From Blasia pusilla (Eukaryota; Marchantiophyta; Marchantiopsida; Blasiales), in assembly GCA_050084515.1 (NCBI GenBank), contig CM114271.1:26226001-26290000 (forward strand): 64,000 bases of DNA, written 5' to 3'. The notes under the pieces are model-generated. The model saw only the letters and a list, made by a program, of their open reading frames with translations. It was not told where the DNA came from and ran no database searches. This document shows, one piece after another, positions 25,888-37,700 of this stretch (its first letter is position 1; every line of letters starts with the position of its first letter). Position numbers and translations under genes: made by a program.

Positions 25888-26458
25888 ATTTAGAGAGGCA
25901 GTTACAAGGTATCCTTACGTTATGGTTTTGAAAATGTGCAAAATTTTCTCTAAGACTAGGTTTCGCTTATATTCTTATATGTAATCAAGAACCCTAAGTA
26001 TTACGATTTTAATTTAATGCCTTCATCATACCTGGCTCTTCTACGTTGTCGTGTTGCGAGTTTTTTCTTCGAGTAAGGGCTAACCTTCTAGCTGAAGCAA
26101 TCATTCGTGTAAGGTGAATTCTCTAATAAATTCCCTTATTGAGTATAGAATTACTACATTCACTCTCCATTCTCTCACAAAAAAATCACAAATGGTAGTG
26201 CCGAGATGACCACTTCTTCATAACATCTAACCCCAAAATTCATAATAATAAAATCTTTCTAAACTACTTTACGCTTGTACACAAGAAAAATAACACAACT
26301 AACTAGTTTTGAATCCTACTCAAACAAGTCTATTTACATCCATATATCACTAAATAAGGACATACAAAGTACAATCCCATGTCCTTCCGTACGTGATAAT
26401 AGGAAGTATCACTGAAGTTGATGATTGTATAATATGGTTCATGAATGCCTCTCTAAAT
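25888..26458. mobile_element. Candidate MITE inserted in the retroelement
   Basis: AT-rich block inside the otherwise GC-rich element. ATTTAGAGAGGCA at 25,888-25,900 is repeated in perfect inverted form at 26,446-26,458. No target duplication is evident at these exact ends, and the AT-rich character continues to about 26,590, so the borders may be off. Confidence 0.4.
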
Positions 26459-26595
26459 CGGTAGACTAGATAATGAGTGAACCAATAACTATCTACAAAG
26501 AAGAAATTTATGTTGTATGGATTAAGAAAAGGAAAATTAGGTACAAAACACGCTCCATCCCTATCAATGATTAACGAATATCATCTATTCTCCTC

Positions 26596-27428
26596 TCATT
26601 CCCTACACAAATTTAGATCATGGATAAATTGGTACATACCTTCCGAATGGGGCACCAAGTTGGTCCACCATAGACGCGGGAAATGGGCTCTAGAACCTAC
26701 ACTCGCCGCATCCAAGAACATTGTTGGGCCGATCCAGGCACGCACCTGATGAGCACTCGTCACCGCCCGTGACCTGGAGTCTCCTAAGATCGGCACATTC
26801 TCAAGAATGTAGGCTGGAGAACGAGACTGGTGCTCTTGCAACTGCCGTAAGATCCTCAACATCTCCCAAAAAAACGTGGACCGAGTGTCAACCAACCCGC
26901 TACCTCGTCCAGCACTCGATTGGCCATGACATGGCCAACCGGAAATGACCAAATCAATGGTGCCTAACCGGTCTAAGTCATGTGCCCCCAGCAACAAAAT
27001 ATCCCTCGGTAGGGAACTCTGGTACCCCTATACCGCGGACGCAGACAATAAGTCGGGAAACGTAGGCATAACTGCGCCTCATGTCGTAGTGAGACGCGCC
27101 TCGCAACATCATCACTCTCCACATACAGGTACAGTTGCACTCGCACTCCAGCCTGCAAAATAGCAGCTAACCCGGTGCTAATCCCTCCAAAGAGATCCAA
27201 CACTCAAATACCCTCCTCCAGGATACACCACACAATGGGTGTGGTATCCAAGGGTATTATCGTAGCACTCCCTGCTACCTCGGGTTCCTCAGACCCATCA
27301 CGCTTCAGTGCAAACGTCTCGCTCCACGCGGTCTGCACGTGCTCATCTGCCAATCGTCGAAGCTCCTCAGTCGAGCCCCACAACGGCACGTCTCCTCCAC
27401 AAAATGATGCGACTACCATAACACTCAT
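26596..27428 (-). pseudogene. Retroelement-borne cytosine-5 DNA methyltransferase domain (DNMT3/DRM-like), broken
   Basis: Would transfer a methyl group from S-adenosylmethionine to cytosine. Visible motifs in order: motif I LDLFGGISTG (cofactor loop), an acidic YVESD segment, motif IV DLVISGWPCHGQS with the catalytic Cys, motif VI as ILENVP, and a C-terminal DAASVGSRAHFPRLWWTNL block resembling the end of DNMT3-type domains. A TGA at 27,204-27,206 lies two codons before LDLFGG, and a frameshift near 27,000-27,010 separates motif I from motif IV. The domain sits directly after the protease and before reverse transcriptase. The motif spacing is short, so target recognition must be small or supplied by other parts. 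Family assignment is firm; the subfamily is inference. Confidence 0.88.
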
Positions 27429-27598
27429 CTATATAGAAATGTCAGGAATGGGAGTATCCCTCTGCATGGACATGTCCCTCAATCAAATCACTAGGCCAAG
27501 TGATGGCACTGCTAAATGTTGCGAAGATCGCCATCTCTCCTTGCCGCCGCTCGATCACTGCACATGTAAATCAAACGGGTAATGATCTAAGGCGCCCA

Positions 27599-28383
27599 TC
27601 ACCTAAGTGCCATCCTGGTCTCTAGGATGCGCGACTCCTCCCAATAATCCAGGGACAACCCCATCGGGTATAACACTGCTCCACCAACCAAGACGTCGTA
27701 GGACTCTACATCAGTCACTATCGCCTTGGCGCGCACCACGGCCTCATCTGTAGGATGTCCCGGGAAAATCCTCACCACAACCTCCTGTTGGGTGATATAC
27801 TGTATGGTACTCACTCCACCCAAGGATGTCTGTATCCGTAATGGACAACGCTCCACATTGGCTCTCGTCAAGCCCAATCCTGTGAATGACGCTTTCCCCA
27901 ACATCAGGGGTTGCGCTCCTGAATCCAACAAGACACGCTGCGGATTAAAAGCTCTACCTTGGGACTCACCAACTGGAAGACCGCTCCTCGGTTATCCAAC
28001 AAGACAACATCACGAGAAGCCATGGCACGCTCTATCACGCGTCTAGCGGGCATCTCCGCCATCCTAGCAGCCGCAGCCTGCCATGAATCTGACATGGACG
28101 GCCCGAGCATCCGCTCCAAGGGCAAGTCCATCACCTCCTCTGCAATCATCTCTGAATGTGATGCAAGAACTCCAACTCCACGCTCACATACCGTAGCGGT
28201 CAATTGAAAAGGGCGCACCCCAACGTCATAACATCGAAAGCAAAAAATAAAGGAGCGCGGTACACAATGGTGGCCTCCCCAACAACGTGCTCGACACATG
28301 CCCCTCCTGAGCATCAACAATAGGAGTCGTTGCACTCGCTTCTCCCATCGCCCTTTGTGCATGCACACCAACAACATCACCAA
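27599..28383 (-). pseudogene. Retroelement aspartic protease region
   Basis: Contains VLLDSGAQPLMLG, the DSGA active-site box of retroviral-type proteases, followed about 65 residues later by SYDVLVGGAVLYPMGLSLDYW, typical of the C-terminal half. A frameshift near 27,945 separates an upstream Ala/Met-rich segment (to 28,383) from the DSGA frame. It lies between gag and the methyltransferase. Confidence 0.8.
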
Positions 28384-28562
28384 CTCTCCAGGAACTTTGA
28401 TCAGGACCCATCGATGGGATCCTCATCGCCTCGGACAATGTGAAAGAGTGAGGAACCCTAGTCTGTTTCTTGGCTTCCCCTCGCTGTGGATCCAACTCTG
28501 CGGCTGCTCCACGCGTCACAACTGCAGCTGCCTCCATCTGGACAACCCCGCACATCCAACCA

Positions 28563-30570
28563 GGATCCTCCATATCTTTGGCTGCTCCATATGATTTCGA
28601 TGCCACGGATCCGGCATCTGGTAATCTCAATGCCATACCGGAAATCTACTCCTATAGTTGATGTATCTGAGCAGCCATCCTAGCCTCACGCCCAAAATCT
28701 CCCTCAATGCGTCTAGGAAGTGGGACTCTACCTCCTCCACGGGCAGCTCCACCACAGTGTCGGGAAACTCCAGCTCCTCGTCCCCCAACGGGAACATCTG
28801 GTGCACGATTTCTAGGCCCACCCGGACCGGCTACTCGCTCTGGTGCCCTCTCTGGCCCTCGGTTCGGACGTAACTCAGGATGTAAAATGAAACACTTGGC
28901 GCGTGTATGACCATACCTCTGACAATAGTCACACCGATAACCTTATGGTGCAACACCATCTCCTCCTCCATGTTGAGCCACACGTCCATGACCCTGACGA
29001 GTGCAATCGCGTTGATGATGGGCTCCACCACATGACCAACAAGTAATAGTAGGCGGCTACTACTGAGCCGCATATGAAGGTGCAAGTCTATGTGGCATGG
29101 CCTCCGGTATCCTCCCTGAGCTTGTGGTGCCACAATCGACCTATCTCGGAGTCCACGTTGTTGCATAGGTAGTGCAGGAAATCGTGAGTGCTCTCGCCCA
29201 GAACCCATGGTGGCTACGCTCTCTTCCGCCATGTTGCGCTCAATATTCTCGGCGGTCCTAAAAACATCTCTCAGCGTAGGGGAGGTGTTCATAAGAACCA
29301 CCCCCTCCCGCACTCGTGTCCGCAGGGTCCGGTCCAGCATCGCGTACCATGATTGGATAGCCTGACCCTCTATCACCCCTTGGGTGACGTTGATCAACTG
29401 GCGCAAGCGGTGTAAGCCTCATGCAAACTCTCACCCGGGCGCTTGTGGAAGTCGTGGATGTTCCGCAACTTCTCCGTCCATACCCCCTGGTAGCTCGCCC
29501 TCAACTGAGCAAAGAACTCAACCACGGGGTTGAACCTGGGACGAACCCGACTAGATGGTGCAACTGCTCCAGTGTGAGTGACCCCTCCTAAAACATCACT
29601 AGTGGAAGAGGAAGTAGCCTCTCTTGACTCCTCCTCCTCATCTGGGAATGGCTCCGTCCATGACACATAATGTGAGTCGTAGTAGAGCCTCCACGCCTCA
29701 ATCTCACGTGCATATCTCTTAGAGAACTCATGGTAATCGTCCATGGGCGCCCCCTCTAAATGCTGAAACATACCGTTCCATGTTGTAAACGGGTTAAATT
29801 CTCTAGAGTTCTTGGCCCGCTGGGAGTCGCACCAACTCCTAAACTCTGCTATGAAATCGTGCAACTCAATCGTGCCTATTGCACTTGAAAACCTACGCGG
29901 TCCTCTACTCGGGTTGTCCATCTCCTACACCCAACTAGTAGGACCACTCACATTGTATAGCGATGTGCTCACAAACTCCTCTACACGTTCCCCCTCGTCT
30001 GAAGACGACACAGAAGGAGTTCGAGGTGGTCCCTCACGTGGAGACCCTTGAAACCTCGCGCCACTCCGCGTAAAACCTCTAGAACTACTCTCGAGTTCAC
30101 CACATTGCCTCTCCAAGTCCCGAACGGACGTCGTGATGACCCTCATGCTCCTCTCACCCAATCCCTCTCTCCTCGCGAGTAATCCCTCAATCACTCATCC
30201 CAAACATGCGGCACTCGATCTACACTCTCCCTCCCCGAGACGTGTAACGTGCGGCAAGAAGTGGCGTGGTGCGCCAAATCGACCAGGCTATCATCTCATC
30301 AAAAACCTCCCCTCAACTCCGGACATCCCACACATGTCTATGTCCCCTAAACCACATACATAAATGATGCTCTCAACATGCACAAAACCCAATATCCCCA
30401 AATAAACTACCCAAATTCTAGAATCCCTCACGCGTGTAGGGTAAAGGACCAGAACGAGTAACCTGAACACATGTCGATGTCGCTCCTCAGCAACTGCAAA
30501 TCTCAATCCCAACTTGGTCGTGGAGACAACTCCTCCAATCAGCAAGTCATACTCCTCCCGTACTGACGTT
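28563..30570 (-). pseudogene. Retroelement gag (nucleocapsid with CCHC zinc knuckle)
   Basis: Several minus-strand frames that join in order. The central capsid-like part (29,394-29,921) has GTIELHDFIAEFRSWCD and FNPVVEFFAQLRASY. A zinc knuckle of the form C-x2-C-x4-H-x4-C (CDYCQRYGHTRAKC) lies at about 28,891-28,935 and would bind the RNA genome. Frameshifts occur between 29,394 and 29,410 and around 28,830. The same region is present in opposite orientation at 32,361-34,387. Confidence 0.8.
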
Positions 30571-32002
30571 GCTCAAAAATCCTCGATAGACAATGCGGAT
30601 CCAGTGGAATGGTGCGTCATTGCAGGCGGCATGGAACGGCTACAAACGGTACGGTCCTCGATGATGGGATGCGGCACTCGGCGGCATACCCTCCTCACTC
30701 AACAATAAACCCACACTCTGCTCCACAATGACGGTGCGGCTCCGCGATCGAGACGGTGCAGTTCGGCCACGAGTGGCATAGCGCGGCAATCAGCGGCGCG
30801 TTGCGGCTATAGGCATCACGGCACGGTACTCGATCGTCGTCGAGGGGCTACCAATCACAACATAGCAACATGAAATCAAAACTCAAACACCATAATCGGA
30901 GGTCATCTACCATCACAGGTTGATGACGAAAGCAATGGCGAAAAGAGTGGACAACGGCGAATCGTCGCTCGAGCAACGATGGCGATGGCGGCCAAACCTA
31001 AGTGAAATGCGTGGTGGCGGCGCAACCTAACCCGTTGAGAGAATCAAGTGGTGGCGGCGCAATTGAGAGAATCAACGGTGGTCGTGGAAGACCCTCCACT
31101 TCGTAATGGCGGCAATGGCGACCAAAGAGTGGACAACGGCCGAATGCGGTTCTGAGCAACGTTGGGCAACGGCAACGGCCGACGATGGACGGTGGATGGT
31201 GGACCGTTGACCGTTGATGGTGATGGTTGACCGGCGACCGGCGACGGCCGCCGTCGGCGTGGCGGTTGGTTTAGGGTTTGAACAATTTAACCCTAAAAAT
31301 TGCCTAACAATGGCAGTTTTGCAAGATTGACCATAACTTTTTACTTGCAACTCTGAATTGCGCACCATTTATTGCACAATGTGCACAGCTTCACGATCTA
31401 CAATAGCATTAAAAAATATTTGTAATTGGAAATTCTAGTAAAAAATGACAGGGATTGTTGTAAAACCCAATGTCTCTTTCTCCTACACAAAATTCGGGAG
31501 CGCTTCCGCGCTGATTTCTCCCAACCAAAATGTAAAACTTGTAAAAATACAAATCAGCAAGCTACATGGTACTCCCAAGAGCACCGGCATGGGGCAATCC
31601 GCCCCCATAATCAATCCCTATCAGAAATTGGGCAGCGCTTTCACGCGCCACTCTTCCCCCAGAAAAATTGGCAAATGCAAAGAACAATCAAAGCAGCCCT
31701 TGCTCCGGTGAGCACTCCCATGAGCCGCTAAACGGGGAACACGGTCCCCAACCTGCAAAAACAGTGAGTGATCAGCAAGCTCCCCCATGAAGCTCTTGCA
31801 TTCTCTCTTCTCTCATTCTCTCTTTCTCTCATTCTCTCTTTGTAAAGTAAGATCAATCTCTCTCTACACCATCTCACACCATAGCTCTCAAAGGTGTGCA
31901 CTCTCTCTCATGTCAAACCAAACCCACTCTCCTAATGAGAGGCTTGGTTTACACTCACAAGGCAAGGGACCATAGCTCCGCCGCCTCATGCCAAGAGGTT
32001 CA
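30571..32002. other. Spacer between the two opposed gag elements; possible LTR or leader remnants
   Basis: GC-rich to about 31,260, with repeated GGCGGC/ACGGCAACGG words, then AT-rich. A pyrimidine-rich TTCTCTC tract runs from 31,797 to 31,860. Two loosely similar segments (31,490-31,530 and 31,625-31,670) share GGGCAGCGCTT-like and CTCCCCC-like words. It could include the 5' leader or LTR of either element, but no boundary is clear and no gene is seen. Confidence 0.3.
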
Positions 32003-32355
32003 ACAAAGAGAGAATGAGCTCTCAAGCTCTCTCTCCTTGAGGTATACCCCTCCCCTCTCCCAAGCTCTCTCCATGATAACATATTCTCCCAAGTCACCTC
32101 CTTGGCTCTTGACCTGATGTAGGAGGTCAAGGGGCACTTACCAAAAATATAAAGTAGATCATATATTCAAAAGGGTACTTGCCTAAAATAGTAAGTTCCT
32201 CAATATGGCTCCAAATGAGCCAAAACGAAGGGGAAACTTGCTCTCTTAGGTGTCCCGGGGCCTTAGCAGGTCATCCTCAACATATTGAGCATGTCCTCCA
32301 CTACTCACAAAGGCGCTCTACTAGATCTCATCGATCTATCCTAAAAGACGTGACA
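32003..32355 (+). repeat. Left direct repeat (partial LTR?)
   Basis: Starts ACAAAGAGAGAATGAGC and ends GACGTGACA. It aligns over its whole length with 34,394-34,723, with scattered substitutions and a small insertion (about 32,270-32,292) absent from the right copy. Confidence 0.75.
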
Positions 32356-32360
32356 GCACC

Positions 32361-34387
32361 ATCAGTACAAGAGGAGTATGACTTGCTGATTGGAGGAGTT
32401 ATCTTCACGACCGCGTTGGGGTCAAGATTTTCAGTTGCCGAGGAGCAACATCGACATTATTTTCAGGTTACCCATTCAAGTCTCTTACCCTCCAAGTGTG
32501 AAGGATTTCTGGGTGTTGGGAAGTTATTTGGGATATTGGGTTTTGTGCTGATGCTAGGAACATCGATGATGTATGGATTTAGGGGACATGGACCTATGTG
32601 GGATGTCTAGAGTTGAGGATGGTTTGTGGATGAGATGATAGATCAGTTGATTTGCCGCACCACGCTGCTTGTTGCCGCACACGCCTCAATGAGAGAGTGT
32701 AGATTGAGTGCCGCATATTTAGTTTGAGTGATTGAGGGATTACTCGCGAGATTGAGAGTGATCATGTGAGAGGGGCATGAGGGCCATCACGGCGTCCTTT
32801 CATGATTTTGAGAGGCGAGGTAGTGGATCTGAGAGTAGGTCATGAGGGTTTACCCGGAGTGGTGCGAGGTTTCGAGGGTCTCGAAACCTCGCACCACTCC
32901 GGGTAAACCCTCCAGAGGGACCACCTCGATCTCCTTCTATGTCGTCTTCAGACAAGGGGGAGCGTGTAGAGGAGTGTGTTAGTGATCCTCCTTACACATT
33001 GAGTGGTCCTACTAGTTTGGCGTATGAGATGGACGACCGAGGTAGAGGACTGCGTAGGTTTTCGGGTGCTATAGGCACCATAGAGCTACACGACTTCATT
33101 GCGGAGTTTAGGAGTTGGTGTGACTCACAGTGGGCCAGGAACTCTAGAGAGTTCAACCCTTTTACAACATGGAACGGTATGTTCCTGCATTTAGAGGAGG
33201 CGCCCATGGACGATTGACATGAGTTCTCCCACAGATATGCCCAAGAGATTGAGGCATGGCAACTCTACTATGACCGACACTATGTGTCATGGACGGAACC
33301 GTTCCCATATGAGGAGGAGGAGCCAGGAGAGGCTGCTTCCTCTTCCACTAGTGATGTTTTAGGAGGGGTCACTCGCACTTGAGCAGTTGCATCATCTAGT
33401 CGGCTCCTTCCTAGGTTCAACCCCGTGGTTGAGTTCTTTGTTGAGTTGAGGGCGAGCTACCACGGGATACGGACGGAGAAGTTCGGAGCATCCACGACTT
33501 CCAGAGGCGCCCGGGTGAGAGTTTGCGTGAGGCTTACACTCGCTTGCGCCGGTTGATCAAAGTCACTCAGGCGATGACAGAGGCTCAGGCTATCCATTCA
33601 TGGTACGCTATGCTGGATCGGATCCTATGAACACGGGTGCGGGAGGGGTGCTACTTATGAACACATCCCCTATGTTGAGAGATGTTTTTAGAACCATCGA
33701 GAACATTGAGCGCAACATGGCGGAGGAGAGCGTAGCCACCATGGGTTTTGGGCGAGAGCAGTCACGATTGTCTGCACCATGAGTGCAACAACGTGGACTC
33801 CGAGATAAATCAAATGTGGCACCACGAGCTCAAGGAGGATACCGGGAGGCCATGCCACAGAGACCTGCGCCTTCATATGCGGCTCAGCAATAGCCGCCTA
33901 CGATTACTTATTGGTCATGTGGTGGAGCCCATCATCAGCATGATTGCACTCGTCAAGGTCATGGACATGTACCTCAACATGGAAGAGGAGATGGTACTAC
34001 ACCAAGAGGTCATCAATGTGACTATTTTTAGAGGTATGGTCATACACGCGCCAGGTATTTCAGTTTACACCTTGAGTTACATCCGGACCGAGGGCCAAAG
34101 AGGGCACCAGAGCAAGCTGCCAGTCCAGGTGGGCCTAGAGATTGTGCACCAAGTCGTCCGGTTGGGGGACGAGGAGCAGGAGTTGCCCGACATGGTGGTG
34201 CAGTTGCCCGTGGAGGAGGTAGATTCCCACCACCTAGACGCGTCGAGGGAGACGTCGGGCGTGAGGCTGGGATGGTTGCTCAGATACAGCAGCTACAAGA
34301 GCAGATTTCCGCTATGGCATTGGGGTTACCTGATGCCGGATCTGTGGCATCAACATCATATGGAGGATCCAGAGATGTGGAGGATCT
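32361..34387 (+). pseudogene. Degenerate gag of the gag-only element
   Basis: Colinear with the gag of the neighbouring methyltransferase element. Contains GTIELHDFIAEFRSWCD and FNPVVEFFVELRASY. Broken by a TGA after the PMDD segment (about 33,217), another stop near 33,380, and later frameshifts. The zinc knuckle at about 34,017-34,060 has lost two cysteines and gained a TAG, so it cannot bind zinc. A 33-bp palindrome at 32,844-32,912 interrupts the N-terminal part. Confidence 0.8.
32844..32912. repeat. Perfect 33-bp palindrome with 3-nt loop
   Basis: Arms 32,844-32,876 and 32,880-32,912 are exact reverse complements separated by GGT. The left arm is ordinary gag coding sequence in the same place as in the sister copy; the right arm is an extra inverted copy of it. 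Confidence 0.95.
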
Positions 34388-34393
34388 TATTTT

Positions 34394-34723
34394 ACAAAGA
34401 GAGAATGAGCTCTCAAGCTCTCTCTCCTTGAGGTATACCCCTCCCCTCTCCCAAGCTCTCTCCATGGTAACCTATGCTCTCAAGTCACCTCCTTGGCTCT
34501 TGACCTGATGTAGGAGGTCAAGGGCCACTTAGCAAAATAAGAAAATCGATCAGATACTCAAAATGGTACTTACCTAAAATAGTAAGTTCCTCAATATGGC
34601 TCCAAATGAGCCGAAACGAAAGGGAAACCTGCTCTCTCAGGTTTCCCGGGGCCTTAGCAGGTCCTCCACTACTCACAAAGGGGCTCTACTAAATCTCACC
34701 GATATATCCTAAAAGACGTGACA
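34394..34723 (+). repeat. Right direct repeat (partial LTR?)
   Basis: Matches 32,003-32,355 from ACAAAGAGAG to GACGTGACA. It follows directly on the truncated gag frame, which suggests a deletion joined gag to an internal LTR position. Confidence 0.75.
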
Positions 34724-37700
34724 CTTTTCTTGCAGGTGACTATGACCAGAAATCTCTCTAGTAATGTCATCCTATAAGATAGGAATGCGCTTTCATTTCT
34801 TCCCATCTTGAATTCTTTAATTTGACATGCTAAATTTTCTTCTTCCAACTTTCATTCTGCTTGAGTGTAGAGTGTTATGAGTAAACATGGGCAGCCTCGT
34901 GTTTACTTATGACACTCCGCACCTACACAGGATATTGCAAAAACTTTATGGCTCTTGCAGCAATGATTGCATCGGATTTGAGTCAAATAGATCAAAGTGC
35001 CATTGTTCCAAACGTAAGTTGAATGTGTCCTCGTCTATAGCATTAACACTTGCACTTAAGTTTGCCCATCCATTTGCACTCACGCTATCCACACACTCAA
35101 CGTGGACAGAGGTCAGCATCGCGGAGTTGAATGTTTCCATTACTTTGCGATCTGGAAGCGAAGGTCATCAAATTTCAAATATTGGATATGGGATATGGGA
35201 AAGTAACGGATGCATCAATCATGCCTCTTAACTTCACTTCTTCTTATTCTCCTTTGAGGATACTTTGAACATGTAGTTTTCTTAACATGCTCCAGATTCA
35301 AACATGCCCCACGATACCTCATGCTCACATGTGTGCATTTTCAAGATCAACCTCATGCTCGTCATTGCTCCTCCTTATGTGTACACCAAATGTGAGGTAT
35401 TTTTGTTGCTTACAAATGACTTAAACCAATTTGATGGAAGAAAATTAAGGACACACGCTCCAAATAGCCTAATACATTTGCCTATTCATCCAATGCTAAA
35501 ATAACACACATGGATTTAAGGAAGACACGTGAAATATTTAAGAATTGTCTCTCATTTAAACTAGCATGCTATTTTTTTCAAGTGCCCAAGCTAAGAAAGG
35601 ATCCATCTTCTTTTGGTATTAGTTAGAACTAAGTCATTAGAGGTGATAGATGTCACAAGAGGAGGCCACTTTGAACATGTGCCAAATAGGGAGATATTTG
35701 TTGTTGAAACTCATGTCCCTAATACTAACCTATATTATTAACAGAGGATATACGGGGTTAAAGAAATCCCCTCCACTGTTGACATTTGATCCTATCTACA
35801 TGTGACACATCTTAGATTTAAAAAATAATTACGTTCAAGGGTTCGATTAAGTTTAGAGGGCCAATTAAATTATGGTGCCAAGAATTCTTTTCCCTCACTT
35901 GTGCTATGTATACATTAAGAGAAGATAGGTTTATAGAATCCCTCCTGGTGATGTTGATAGTTATCTTTTGAGGATTCTTGGTTAGTGGCATGTGGAGTTT
36001 AAAAGGAGGAAGTTGAGTTAGAAACGAAGAAACCCAAGTTTAAGGGAGAATACATGCGAGAGAAGTGAAGGGCGAGGAGAGAGATGATGAAACGGCATAA
36101 TTTTCTTAAAATAACTTCATGCGTAGCATGAGTAATTTATTAGTAAACCCGAATCCAAAATTTTCTACATTTTGGGCGTAATTTTTTTGAAATTCTCCTA
36201 ACATTTGAACAAATTAAAATCAATGTTGCTATGTTTTAAAAGGCAGGGGAGGAGGCATAGATGTGATACCTGCTTTTTTTTGAATTTTTGTAAAAGTAGG
36301 ATTTTTAGTTAGAAGAGAGTACTTGTCTTCGCGAAAATAGAGTGAAGAAGACGTGTTTAAGAGAAGTGAAATAAAGAGGAAGAGGATTTGAAGATTCAGA
36401 ATTTGTAGAGTGAACTAGATTTTGAGGAGAAGACAAAGAGGTTGAGAAGGCCAAGGAATCATCTTTGAGGAAAGTGGAAATTGATTGGGATAAACTTCAG
36501 AAACAAGCGAAAGACTTAAGAGGACTTTGCGGTAGAAAACAGAGTGATAAGAGAAAGAAGACAAGACATTTTGTCTTTGCAACGAAGACTATGTAAAGAA
36601 GACAACATACACTCTTGGCGATCTTTGTGACGAAGATTTCCAAATGTTTGGATATTGTACATAGAAGTAGTTGGAATAGAAAAGACACAACAATTGGGCA
36701 AGAAGATAAAAAGGGGTACAATGCTTAGAAAGAATGTTGAGGTTACAGAAAATCAAGATAGATCATTGATGAGAGAGACTGTTAGTAAGATCTTAAGGGA
36801 CATCTTGGTCCAAACAATTGTTCTATATCTCAAGAGCACATCCGACTGAGATTAGTAATTAAGAAGACTCAGAGGATGAAGAACCATCATTCAAGTGAAC
36901 ATATAGATGTTGTTGGAATGATCCAAGCTTAGGAAGAAGTAGGATCTTAAGCTTGAACACTTTCATAGCCGTGCATGTGTTTTTGATGGAATAGTGAGCA
37001 TTCCACTCTTTCATTGTGTAAGGCAATGGTGGCAGTTTGTATCCTTTTGGATCTACGAGATAGAAAGAATTTTCGAGTCCGATTTCTTATAAAGAAAGAG
37101 TGAACAATGCATATGATGTATGAAATTTGTTATACAGAGAATAACCTACCGTGATGAATTGAATTCCAATAGTAGTAAGAGCCATCTAAACATTGTGAAC
37201 TCCTTAAAGCTTTTTCTTTATAATCCATAATCGGATTCGTGAGAATATACTCCAAATTTTACTAGAGAAGACACTTCAATGGGAACTAAACGTCCTACTA
37301 ATAAAGGGACTCCCTCCCTCCCTCCGTAGCTCCAATGGTGATAGACGGTGATGGAGGCAGCGGGGCACGATGGTGGAGGCAGCCGAGAACCGAGGGTGAT
37401 TTTGGTCGGTAGGGGGGGACCCCTTCTGTCTCTTCGGGGCCGATTTTGGCTCGCAGGTTTTTGGCTCTCTATGCCCCCCCAAACAAATCATATCTTTAGC
37501 GACCATAAAGTTGATTTTGTCACATTAGAAGACAATAGAGCTAATCCATTCGCACCCTTCCACAAGTAATAATTTTATTTCATGATTGTAATGTAATCAA
37601 TGTAGTTAATCCTCACAAAGTTGTAATTTAAGGTAAGAATTTCATTTCATAATTATAATATGATATATTTAATCAGATTTTAGAAGAGTTCAACATGAAA

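Larger units (their letters stand above)
24179..30570 (-). mobile_element. Decayed Ty3/gypsy retrotransposon carrying a cytosine-5 DNA methyltransferase domain
   Basis: Domain order on the minus strand: gag with CCHC zinc knuckle, aspartic protease, DNA methyltransferase, reverse transcriptase. The element is cut off after reverse transcriptase near 24,230, so RNase H and integrase are missing and no 3' LTR is seen. Coding is interrupted by several frameshifts and stops and by an AT-rich insertion at 25,888-26,458. No 5' LTR was recognised above 30,570. GC content is well above that of the flanks. Methyltransferase-bearing retrotransposons are known from charophyte algae and dinoflagellates. 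Confidence 0.85.
32003..34723 (+). mobile_element. Gag-only retroelement bounded by direct repeats (TR-GAG-like deletion derivative)
   Basis: A gag region homologous to the minus-strand element at 28,563-30,570 lies between direct repeats (32,003-32,355 and 34,394-34,723) that resemble partial LTRs. No protease, methyltransferase, reverse transcriptase or integrase is present; gag runs straight into the right repeat. This matches the terminal-repeat-with-gag type of non-autonomous element described in plants, or a simple internal deletion. The repeats end in TGACA but lack a clear TG start and no primer-binding site is recognised, so the true LTR ends are unresolved. Confidence 0.6.

Noticed and set aside
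36320-36740. Second chromovirus LTR in the purine-rich segment
   Set aside because: AGAAGA-type composition is shared with 43,600-44,000 but I could not align the two convincingly.
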